Shown here one piece after another: positions 34,286 through 44,305 of a stretch of DNA of 64,000 nucleotides. Numbering within the stretch: position 1 is the stretch's first letter; each line of letters begins with the position of its first letter. Both the position numbers and the translations under genes were made by a program. The DNA is from Acanthococcus lagerstroemiae. Lineage: Eukaryota; Arthropoda; Insecta; Hemiptera; Eriococcidae. The notes beneath the pieces are model-generated. The model was not told the origin of the DNA. It saw nothing but the letters and a program-made list of their open reading frames with translations, and made no database searches. Location of the stretch: contig CM063107.1 in assembly GCA_031841125.1 (NCBI GenBank), positions 44,467,497-44,531,496 on the forward strand, in the 5' to 3' direction.

Positions 34286-35452
34286 ATTTGCTTTTCCAAA
34301 CGTTAATAATGTAAATAACACTGATATTTCATTTTTGTAAATCGAAACCGCACGTAAACTTTATACCCTCGGAATCTCCTTAACCGCGAGTCATACGAAA
34401 AAAAATGGTAATAACTAAACAGATACTTACCTCAAAAAAAATCTTCTTGCTATAAGCTATCAACATTTCGGTACGACTTACAGTTTGCGAGGTAAGAAAT
34501 TCTGAAGACTTTAAGGGCTAAAAGGGGATTTGCTTACCTAGCTCCCTCCCTGACTTCTGAATTGTCAACCGATTGCGTTTATCTTCGAATTTGGTTCACA
34601 AAATATGTTTAAAAAAGCACATTTAAAAGTTCATCTTTGTAGCTCAGTTACAGCCAATAGATCGTGATCCAACAAAATCCTTGGAAAACGGCAAATCTTG
34701 ACCATATTTTGATCCTTCACCCCCCCCCCCCCAGTGGCCAGGTCAACCTCATCTCAGAACCTTTGTTGTCATTGCATCAGGACACACAACATATTAAAAT
34801 TTCGGCAACTGCCACAGTTGTTGGACTGCTCTGGGTTCACATAAAGAAACAAACAAAAATCGCGAGTATCCAATGAAATGAACTCCGTTTGCCTGAGAAA
34901 GCTGTCATAAACTCATATGGGCTGAAATAAAATATCGTCTCATCAATTTTTCGCTGACGGCGACCCTCTTCTCTCAAATGTACATTTTTGTATGAATCTT
35001 CCTGCCTGACTACTTCATGCGTAGCACGATGCGAGCTTTTTACAAACATCTTTTGTCTCCTCAGGTTGTCTACCCGTCTAATATGTCTAATAAATCCAAT
35101 AAAAGTCCAATCATTTTAATATTAGTCCCATATAAAACTGAAAAATAAGGAAATACAAATATAATAATATTATTAATGCTGCGAAAAGCTGGACTGGATG
35201 CATTGTTTGAGAAAAGATCAATTCTTGGAGTGAGAAAATCCTTTCAGCGATTAAAAAGATACTTAATAATGAAACAGTAAATTGAAAAAATATTAGTTGT
35301 GATAAGGCATATATGAAGTAGTCTAGTAAAAAGTCCAATAAAAGTCTAATATTTTCTGTTTCCAAATCCGGTAGAATTGTGCTCCTTCATTCCTCTATTT
35401 CTGGTTCGAGATTTTTTGAAAACCACCTTCTTCTACTTCTTATTCTCATGAT

Positions 35453-35664
35453 CAGTGTTGGAAGAATGAACAAGAACAAGAAGAAAGACCAAAGACGGCT
35501 TGTTCTCGTTCTCAGAACGAGAATGAGAACATGATGAGATTGCGAACGAAAATTGAAAACGGGAATGGGAACAGGACCAGGTTGGGAATGAGAACGAGAA
35601 CCATGCAGTTAGGGAAGAACAAATGAGAACGGAAACGAGATGATTTTTGCGTTCTTCCAACACC
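35453..35664. mobile_element. hAT-type MITE, copy 1 of a close pair
   Basis: Starts CAGTGTTGGAAGAATGAACA and ends TTTTTGCGTTCTTCCAACAC. The TIRs are complementary over about 12 bp. The interior is a simple-sequence-like string of GAGAACG/GGAACA words. It is followed 89 bp later by a second copy. Confidence 0.7.
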
Positions 35665-35753
35665 TTTGCAGCTGGTGCGAAAGTAAAATTCTGAAAACCT
35701 AAAACCAATTATATATTTTTTAAATGAACCAAATCAAACTGCAGTTTCTGTAC

Positions 35754-35995
35754 CAGTGTTGGAAGAATGAACAAGAATGAGAATAAAACGGCATGTTCTC
35801 AGGAAGGGAATGAGAACGGGAAACGGGAACTGGAACAGGACCAAGGAGGGAACAAGAATGGGAATGAGAACGAGAACAGGAACAGGAACATAATAATTTT
35901 AAGGTAAGGAGAATGAAGAACATGAATGAGAACCATGCAGTTAGAGAAGAACAAACGAAAACCAGAACAATGATTTTTGCGTTCTTCCAACACTG
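35754..35995. mobile_element. hAT-type MITE, copy 2 of a close pair
   Basis: Starts CAGTGTTGGAAGAATGAACA, identical to copy 1, and ends GCGTTCTTCCAACACTG, a full complementary terminus. Its right flank CTCATGAC (35996-36003) matches the left flank of copy 1, CTCATGAT (35445-35452), at 7 of 8 positions. The outer ends of the pair, not of each copy, therefore carry the target duplication. Confidence 0.7.
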
Positions 35996-36127
35996 CTCAT
36001 GACTCACTTAATTCTTTCTCCCTCAATTGGCCAGTTCGGACATCAGTTTTGTTTTAGTTCATGATTTGCAGCTCAAGACATCAGTTTAGTTCAATTACAG
36101 TACAGTCACAGTACAGTTACTGTTGAT

Positions 36128-36888
36128 CAGGGCTGTCAAAAATCGAAAATTTTTCTTATTGATTTAAATCGATTTGTGTTGTCCTTTCTTATCAATTTAG
36201 ATCGATTTGAATCAATAATTCAGTAATTTTTCACGCTAATTTCTACAGAATCCTTATTTCTTATAATTGAAGCCTGTAGCCTGCACTCCTGCAGCCTGAT
36301 AATCCGGATACAAGAAAATGGGAAGTCAGAGTTGAATTGCTGATCATATGTTCTTACAAACTAGCTCTAGATGGTGGGAGATGGCGAGATGGAACATTGC
36401 ATTCGCGATTTACATTATTTTCAAGAGAGAAGTAAAATTAAATACGTTCTAAACTGGGGTGGGGGGGGGACAGAAAAAAGAGTACATAGGTAGGAGAAAT
36501 AATTCAACTTTGACATTCAGATTCAGTTTTTGTTTTTCGGTAATCTGAAGAACGTACTCCAGCCAGACGACACAAGACTGAAAGACTGAACAAAGAATAG
36601 ATAAGAGATAATAACTAATTTCACACGGTCAGTCAAAGCCAGGTATTTTTTAATCTTCTCACTTCTCTCTTTGAAAAGCAAGAAAACAGAACAGTGCTAT
36701 TGGATACTTGACACAATCAGTCGAATAGGCTCCTTAATATGGGAAGTGTAAGGCCATTTTGCCAAACTCTTTATTCCAATTTTCATTGTTATGCATGAAA
36801 TCAATGGCTCGAGGATCCTTATTGATAATCAATAAGAGGCAAGCTTATCGATTTAAATCAATTTGGGATCAATTTTCTAATACCCCTA
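36128..36888. mobile_element. Probable hAT-type element, 761 bp, decayed
   Basis: The left end CAGGGCTGTCAAAAATCGAA is followed by ATTGATTTAAATCGATTTG. The right end in reverse reads TAGGGGTATTAGAAAATTGA and then ATTTAAATCGATAAG. Subterminal ATCGATTT-type words are inverted across the element. The flanks CTGTTGAT and CAGTGAAT agree at only 5 of 8 positions. Similar ATCGAT-rich sequence appears at 55784-55830 and in the element at 43772. Confidence 0.5.
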
Positions 36889-36969
36889 CAGTGAATACGT
36901 GTTAGCACTCGCATTAAGGTCTTTTTTAGGGTCGGCGCAGCCGAGCCTTATACAACTGAAATATATGTG

Positions 36970-37182
36970 TAGTTCCACGCGACGCGTGATGTCAGTGGTT
37001 TACAAACTGCGCAGCCAATGGAAACATAGTTCTACGCGACGCGTGATGTCAGTGGTTTGTGTTTGTCTTCCATTAGCTCTTTTTCTTATCAATCAAATGT
37101 AAAATAGTTTCACGCAACGCGTGATGTCAGTGGTTTGTGTTTGTCTTCCATTGGCTCTTTTCCTTATCAATTGATGTTCAAG
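36970..37182. repeat. Three-unit repeat containing ACGCGT
   Basis: TAGTT(C/T)(C/T)ACGC(G/A)ACGCGTG followed by ATGTCAGTGGTTT recurs at 36970, 37027 and 37105. The last two units also share GTGTTTGTCTTCCATT(A/G)GC and the following 25 bp, giving a 78-bp period. The core is GC-rich and CpG-rich and very well conserved compared with the flanks. The short plus-strand frame at 36899-37102 simply reads through it. Confidence 0.75.
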
Positions 37183-37956
37183 ATACACGAGAATGAATCG
37201 CGTTTGGTTTCAACAGTGGCGCGTGTGGTTTTAAATGTAAAAGTTTATGTAATCGTGTGTAAAAGAAACAGATAGAAATATGGTTTTACATTGTGCTTAC
37301 AGTCTCAGCAAAAGTGACTCGAGGTATCAACATAAGGAGTCGATGAAAGGAGTTTATTTTGGGACGTTTGTAATATTGTGTATGATACTTGCTGAAATTA
37401 GGGTCGGCGTGAACCAACTGACATTTTTGTTAACAAAATGAGTTATTAGTATTGTTGGAAAGACTGTACAAAGTAGAATTTTTCAGAATTCGGCCCCCAG
37501 TTCAAAAATGTGTACTCGAGTTTATCAAAGCTTATCAGTAAATGCTATGCCATATAGTTCCTATATGGCTCTTGAACTTAGAATCAGGTGTTCTCAGAAA
37601 ACAGATTTTGCTGGTTGGTTCCCTTAGTCTTAACAGCGTCCAAGTGCGATTGTACTTTTGTATTTTTTGTCCAAAGTTGGTTAGTGGAATAGCTGCCCAG
37701 ACTTCCGCTGAAAGGCCGACCCTATTTTGGCTTGTTCTTTTTGCTATTGATCGATCAATACACGCGCTTTCTACATACTTTCATTTTTTGATTTCCAATG
37801 CCCTCAATTCAGTCCGGACTAAACACTTCTTTTTCTAGTAGAGTTTCCGAAAAACCTGCATGCTCATAAGGAGCCGTGGCAAAATCCGCTAATATTTTTT
37901 GTATCGTCTGACCTTTCTTTTCTTGGGGGGGGGGGGGTAGAATTGTGCTATCTTTT

Positions 37957-37983
37957 TTATTATTATTATTATTATTATTATTT
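37957..37983. repeat. (TTA)n microsatellite
   Basis: About nine consecutive TTA units, shortly after a G13 run at 37925-37937. Confidence 0.85.
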
Positions 37984-37989
37984 ATTTTT

Positions 37990-40185
37990 TTAAAAAAATG
38001 TAAAATCGTTTAATTTTCTTCTTTTTGTTCTTATAAAGTTTGTTACCAATTAGGCCTTTAGTTTTGAATCCGTTGCTGTCTGTTTTCAGGTATAGCACAT
38101 GCGCATCAGTTCGATGCTTTAGCTATGATTTTAATGTACTTAGAAGTGTGCAGCACAGTATCCGTACAGTTGTGATTCGATTTAATAAGCATTTAAAATA
38201 GGTTTTTATTCACCTAGATTTGCATTCTGAGTCATTGTGAAATGGTGTCCACATGACGATAGGTACGCGTAGCATTTCCGCATTTTGTTCTAATTAGTAC
38301 ATCCAAATTTCAGATCTCCGTTGATAAAAAATTATGATGAAAAAAGTTACGATTTTCACGAGTCTGACCTCTGCTTTGTATCACAAATTTCGTATTCCAG
38401 TTTCTTTACCTCTTGTTTCATTGTAGTTTCGGTTTCCTTTTGGATTTAACTAGGAATATTTCGCATTTGCAGCTTATTATTTGACCTTCGTTACAAAACT
38501 GAGCTGAAAGTTGGTTCGCGTTGACTTATATACGCTTTCTTGTATTATCCAGATCCGTTAGTTGCAATACAAGAGTGCACACCGAAATGTATAATCGTGT
38601 ACACGGCGTACTGTGGAAATAAATCTCGTAATGTTACTCTGAATTCAAATTGTCGATGATGTCGAGCTAGTTTTGTAGAAAAATTCTAAGGAACATAATT
38701 TATTACCAAGTATAAAGTGTGTAAGAAGTAAACGAGGGATACGAGACAAAAAAGTGCGACTTGGAATGAAAACGGTTCTAAATTAGCGCGAGTTGGTATT
38801 AGAATTTTTTGCTTCATTTTACGTTTGTCTCTTTGCGTGTAATCCGAATGTTTACGGTCGGTGATTTAAAACCGTATCGGTGTTTTATGCGAAATAATCT
38901 TCTCTAATATAGGCCACCGCTGATAGCGGGCGAGCAATGCATAATATTGAGGGGAAAAAATTGCACGTTTCAAGTTACACATACGAAGTTGTGAAGTTGA
39001 TTTTGAATTATGTTTATACGAATGTGTCTGTATCCATTGGGTATTTGTACGCATTCAGAAAATGAAATTGACGCTGGATGACTACCAGTTTTTTTTTTTT
39101 CTTCAGTCGAATGTGAGGTTAAACGTAGTCGAGTTTGTGGAAATTATTTTTCAGATCGAACGGGGAACCCATGCTGTTAGAGAGGAAACTATAATGAGCG
39201 TTCTCTTCGGACAAATTAAAACCGAATGAAAGAGCCTGTATACATTAAACTCGCATACGAGTAGCACACATTAATTTGTGCACGTTAAATTTTCTGTTTA
39301 ATATTATGTTACTGGTATAGTGTATACGAAAGAGAGAAAAAAAAAAGAAAAAGAAAAATGAAAAGCCGAAGTAAAATAGAAAACATACTTAGTCGATCTT
39401 ACCATACATCGTGTATGCGAGTGTAATGTGTATAGTAGGTATTGGTAATAGGAAAATATATAATCGTTATACATAAGTATATATAAGAACGTCTGTGTAT
39501 GAAAATGATTGAAACAAAGCTTAAATAAGCATGTACGAAGTTATTGAAGCTCGTATATATCGGAAGGCTGTGAAACTGTTGACTTTTCGAGGTATATATT
39601 TTCGCGGCGAAATTTTATTTACACTGCAAGAAAGTGGTTGGAAGTGTAGAAAATACTTACCTAGACTGTTGTATCGGGAAGTCTAAAATATCTGAACCAT
39701 GTAGCTTGATACTTTTTTTTCTCTCTTTTTCATGTATAGGTGGTAGAGTAGTCCTTAATTTTAACATTTTCTCGGATCTGCGCTCCAACTCTCGGAAGTT
39801 GTCCCAAATAATTTTTAAAAAAAGTTTGAACCTAAAATTAGGTTGATTCAAAAAAGGCTTTTTTCGAAAAGTTGCGTTCTTTGTGGCTTAATCTGTGCTA
39901 ATAAGGGTAAAAATATCGTAACATTTTTTTGAAATTAATGAATACTGAGGGGTCATGCGCCTGGGGTGAAATTTAACTTAGGATTTTCGATGAGAAAAAC
40001 AAATATTTTACTTTAAAAAAATGGGAAACTTTAATTGTAATAAAGTGAATAAACGATAGGAAGATAACGATAAAATCGAATGTGAAATATGCCAATTAAC
40101 GTTACACCTTGCATGCTTTTCTACAATGAAATAACAATAGCTTGAAATGAGTTCAGCGATTGAAAAGTATGTTCAACTTCTTCAT
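37990..40185. other. No gene recognised
   Basis: AT-rich, no exon, RNA gene or bounded repeat supported. A purine-rich A/G tract lies at 39325-39365. Confidence 0.45.
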
Positions 40186-40189
40186 TTCT

Positions 40190-41210
40190 CTAGGTGCCCT
40201 CTCTTATGGGCCTTCCTTAAGTCTGTCTCAACTTTTTTTCAGGTCCAAGTTAGTTTTACCTTTTTGCAGCTGGTATAGGATAAGGAAGAATTTATCACCA
40301 TCAAAGGGCACCTGCCCCTTTCTACTTTTCCTCAGACAGTTAGCCAGTTTTTCTTTGCTGACATCCTTACACAAGTATGATCTGGACCCGGGTCAGTTTT
40401 ACGATTTTGGACTTTTCTTGAGTCCCTTACCAGTCGTAGGTTCTCGATTCATTTTTTTAATTTTACCACAAATATCTTTTCCCAGCAGCTCTGCTCAAGT
40501 CTTACGCAAGTGTTTTTCAGACTCAAGTCAGTTTCACCTTCTTATAGCTGATATAGAATAAGGAAAAATTTGGCTTCAAGATGCCGTCCACCTCTTTCCG
40601 CTCTTCTGATAACCCAGTCTTCCTCGCCCGCCTCCTCCCGCTTGTATGACTTCGATCTGAGTTATTCTCACTTTTTTGGACCCCCTAGATTCTAAAGATT
40701 CCGTACCACTCTCAGGACCGCCATTTACTTATTAGTCCAGTCACATTAGACGAAAAAATTATCAAAATAGGAAAAAATTAGGAGAAAGCTGAAATTCGGT
40801 GTAGGTACTGGTACCTCTTGCTACCCCAAACAATATAGTGAAAGTTGCCAGCCAGATGACGCTTGTATTTTCCTCTAGAGGGTAAAATGTGTGGCGCAGT
40901 GGTTTTTCTTCAATATCTCGTTTAATATTGAATTCAGACATAAAGTTTTTAGTAAAATTTATACAACATTAAGAAATACATAAATTATGTTCTATGTAAA
41001 ATCTACTGGCGACTTTCAGTATGTTGTTTAGAGTAGTAAGAGGTAACAGTATTCCAAATTTCAGCTTTCCCCTAATTTTTCCACCGTGAATTGCCAATAT
41101 GACTGAACTGTTGTTCACTTTTTCCTCATGTGCCCTCCTCAAGTCTCACTCAGGTGTTTTCTGAAGTTAGTTAGCTTCCTCAATTTGTAGGAGGAGTCAA
41201 GTTTCAATTA
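40190..41210. repeat. Long degenerate tandem repeat, unit about 290 bp or more
   Basis: The block AAGTTAGTTTTACCTTTTTG then CAGCTGGTATAGGATAAGG at about 40245 recurs as AAGTCAGTTTCACCTTCTTA then TAGCTGATATAGAATAAGG at about 40525. Preceding words such as TCAAGTCT.ACTCAAGTGTTTTTCAG recur at about 40490 and 41130. The 133-codon frame at 40160-40561 spans about one unit and is not recognisable as a protein. Confidence 0.5.
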
Positions 41211-41769
41211 TGTTAAAGTTCAGTGTGTATCGCTACTCAATATTTTTCATTGTTTTACTTATTCTGTAATTGGGTTAACCTTTTTTTCCTACTCAAATAG
41301 AAATATTTCACTATGCATTCGTCTTCTTTTTTCGGAAAATTCATTTTTCAATCATAATATATATTTCTCCTCAATCATTCATACACTCTTGTTTTATTGG
41401 GCGACTAAATAACACCCTTAAAAAATTCTAAAAATCGAGTTTGATCAAAAATATTGGTTTGACTCAAATTGTTCTCATTAGTGTACAAACTGAATACCTA
41501 CCCGCATTTTTATGGATAAAAAGTTTCCAAGGTCAGTGCCCCCGTTTTGAATTTTGGTGAAAAGGGAACTCTCATCATCATAGTCCTTCGTGGGGATATA
41601 GCTCGTAAGAATTTATAAAAATCAGTTGCTATGCTTTTTGGGTGCTCTGAATTCATTTTTGAGGTTATGTTTTTCCTCGACACAAAAGGATTCACAATCG
41701 GGCAGAACCTAAACTGCTACTAGATACGTCAAATATTATGGCAAAATGATCAGGCGTGTCTTCATTGAA

Positions 41770-42290
41770 TAAAGAATAAAGCTGAATTCTCATTAGCCTT
41801 ATATTACGAGTATTTCACATAACATTAACTAATACATTACATCTCAACCACCTGTGGACCAATATGAGTTAGATTTGAAACAGAATAACATCAGCAATGA
41901 GATAACTGACTCAGAAAGAATTAGTTTCAACGTACTTGATTCTAACGTGAGTAGATTTGAATATTTCAATATGGGTGAAGGTTGGAACCAGTATAACCTG
42001 AAAAAGAAAATGCCTGACACAGAAAATCTTAATTTTGACATACTCGTATTTGACGTCAACATTTGTGAATTGTATTTGTAATATTTTACAGTTCAGCCTC
42101 CTACAGACCAATGCGGTTGCGGGTTTTAACCAAAACAGCCTCAAAAATGAAATTTCCTACTCCACCAACCCTAACTTTGATGTATTTGGCGTATCTAGTG
42201 GCAGTTTTTAGATTTTGCCCGCTCGTGAATCTTTGTGGGTTCCGGGCGGGCGAAAATGAATCCGCGCACCCAAAAATCTTGAAAATCAAT
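41770..42290. repeat. Degenerate direct duplication, about 250 bp apart, with coding-like frames
   Basis: ACCACCTGTGGACCAATATG near 41848 and GCCTCCTACAGACCAATGCG near 42096 mark corresponding points of two diverged copies. Copy 1 holds an open frame (41854-42081) rich in Asn, Asp, Lys and Glu. Copy 2 has a frame at 42092-42211 with NQNSLKNEISYSTNPNFDVF. Both could be read as weakly similar peptides, but the minus strand shows parallel repeats too, so a non-coding repeat is as likely. No family recognised. Confidence 0.35.
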
Positions 42291-42373
42291 TTTTATATCC
42301 TTTTATATATCCTCGTCATGGACTTTATCATGATGAAAGTTCTAAGACAAGGTCATTAACCCTAAAATGTGTG

Positions 42374-42588
42374 GAGTCTAATTGGCCGAACGAGCAGCGC
42401 GCTGGTCTCGGAATCCGTAGGTCCCGGGTTCGAGCCCACGTAGCAACTCACTACATTTCGACCTAGATCGGTTTTTCGGCAAGAAGAGAAGAGGACTAAG
42501 ACAGCCCTAACAGCCTCTCCGATGTCTCTGAGGTAATGCTCGCAAGGGCGGATTCCAGGGTTCGGGTTGAGAGCAAAATTAGAAAAAA
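42374..42588 (+). mobile_element. tRNA-derived SINE, full-length copy B
   Basis: Second copy of the SINE at 13731-13947, in the same orientation. Box A is slightly decayed (TGGCCGAACGA, 42383-42393), while box B is identical (GGTTCGAGCCC, 42427-42437). The body is conserved through GGTAATGCTCGCAAGGGCGG to GAGAGCAAAATTAGAAAAAA, which gives the short A-rich 3' end. Confidence 0.82.
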
Positions 42589-42899
42589 GGTATTCAACTG
42601 ATTCACAAATGGGAACACTTTCATGAATCAAACCAATATTTTTTATAAATTCGAATCGTTGGATTTTTTGAAGCATAATTGATATTTTTTCATGGGAAAT
42701 ACCGTATTGAAGTCCCTCTTAGGTGTAAGACCCCTGAATATTCTTCAATTTCAAACAAATTCTTGCGGAGGCGTTTTTACACTAGTGAAACGGATTAAGC
42801 CCGTAGAAGCACAACTTTTAGAAAAGTATTTTTTTTTTTGAACCATCCTACTCACAATTTTTCTTATGGTTCGCTGGCTGACTGTAGACTGTGGAGCTG

Positions 42900-43018
42900 T
42901 ACTCTCTAAATTTGAATCACCGGAATTCGCTGGTTTTTCAGCGGTAAGTATAGTGATCACGTGATCGGTGTACTTATAGCTAAAACCCCGAATTCTGCTG
43001 ATTCAAATTTAGAGAGTA
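42900..43018. repeat. 119-bp palindrome (foldback element)
   Basis: The arm TACTCTCTAAATTTGAATCA (42900-42919) recurs exactly as its reverse complement at 42999-43018. Complementarity continues inward through GAATTCG, TTTTCAGC/TTTTAGC and TAAGTA to a centre with the perfect palindrome GATCACGTGATC (42955-42966), which includes a CACGTG E-box. It is too symmetrical to be chance and is most likely a tiny foldback MITE. Confidence 0.8.
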
Positions 43019-43225
43019 GGGAAAATTGCATAAAATTAACGATATCATGCTAGGCCTTAAAATTTTGAGGGTACATTTTGGAACTATTTTTTTCTGAATC
43101 AAACATCATCCGGCTTCAGTTTGCAAAGTGACATCTTCAATTTTGCAAAATTTCTCATGTTAAATTCTCATTTAAAAAAAATCAGTAATATGTTAGACAG
43201 TGAACCAGATGTTTTAGTATGAAGA

Positions 43226-43501
43226 AGAAAGGCACATAAATATATCTGTCAAGTTCCCAAGCTGTGTATGCGTTGGATAATTCGTTACAATTTTTCGAAA
43301 ATTGTGAATCCGTCATACGGTACAATAGTATCGTTACAAGAATCGGCCCACTCGTTTCGCCATCAGAATTTTCACCCCATGCCTTATTATAATACGTTAA
43401 ATGAATCCAGAGGATCTATAAAGACCTTAAATAAGCTGGAAGAATCTCAAACTAGTCTTAGGGAATCTCAGCGGTTCTTGTTTAAGTCCAGAAATGCATA
43501 G
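43226..43501 (+). other. Unrecognised coding-like stretch in two frames
   Basis: One plus-strand frame (about 43241-43387) reads SSSQAVYALDNSLQFFENCE and another (43268-43501) reads LNESRGSIKTLNKLEESQTS. Each half looks more protein-like than typical shadow frames, and a single frameshift near 43385 would join them. I know no matching family. No convincing splice sites flank it, so a decayed exon, a transposon remnant or chance are all possible. Confidence 0.2.
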
Positions 43502-43771
43502 CTTGAAGAGTTCTAAAGCCACAGTGTCACAGTTCTTTGTTTACATTTTCTTACAGATAAGAATATTCAAAAATACTCGCTAAATCCCCGAATCACTCGT
43601 CGCCATTACAGTGCGAATATTTTAAAGATTGATTCGATTTTATAAAACATTATTTGTGAAGACTTAACGTAGCGCAAACGAGTCTTACATTTTAGAATGT
43701 CTTCAGTTTCCATACAAGTTACTTGGAAAATACTAATAATATGATAATATTGAAATATTTGTTGTGGGAAT

Positions 43772-44297
43772 TAGTGATGCCCGATTAATCGATTTTTACT
43801 GAAAGAAGCCGATCAAAAATCGATTTTGATACAACCCGGAAAATAATCGGTTAATCAAAAAAATTGATTTTTTTATCATTGTGTGTTTGAGTCTTTGCTT
43901 ATTATTGGTTGGGGGGGGGGATGAGAATACAGAAATTGCAGTCATCAGACAGTGCTCACATTGCTCAAACCCGGAGTAACTGTGGTAACAGTAGTACTAG
44001 GCATGGGTCTAGTATGTCTAGGAGTACCAGAGCGTGGCGCGCTACTAGCGCTAAGATGACTTGAATGAGAACTAAAAATAGGTTTCGCGGAAAATCGCTC
44101 GATCCGCCATCTATTTCAGAACATGTTTAAGTAGTAAAGTACCTATAAGTTGACTTATTTCGTCTTCTATGTTATATTTTCAATTTTTTCATTACAGCAG
44201 CATACCAAAATAATCAATTAAAACTCGATTAATTGATTTTTTCTACAAAAAATCGAAATGATGGAAAAATCGGGTAATCGATTTTTGGGCATCACTA
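43772..44297. mobile_element. hAT-type MITE, 526 bp, 8-bp TSD
   Basis: The ends TAGTGATGCCCGATTAATCG and reversed TAGTGATGCCCAAAAATCGA share a perfect 11-bp terminus. Subterminal ATCGATTTTT words are inverted on the two sides. The flanks GTGGGAAT (43764-43771) and ATGGGAAT (44298-44305) are an 8-bp duplication with one mismatch. A G10 run lies at 43911-43920. No transposase frame is present. Confidence 0.75.
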
Positions 44298-44305
44298 ATG
44301 GGAAT

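Noticed and set aside
42078..42091. GT...AG 14-nt gap between two coding-like frames as an intron
   Set aside because: Far too short for a spliceosomal intron.
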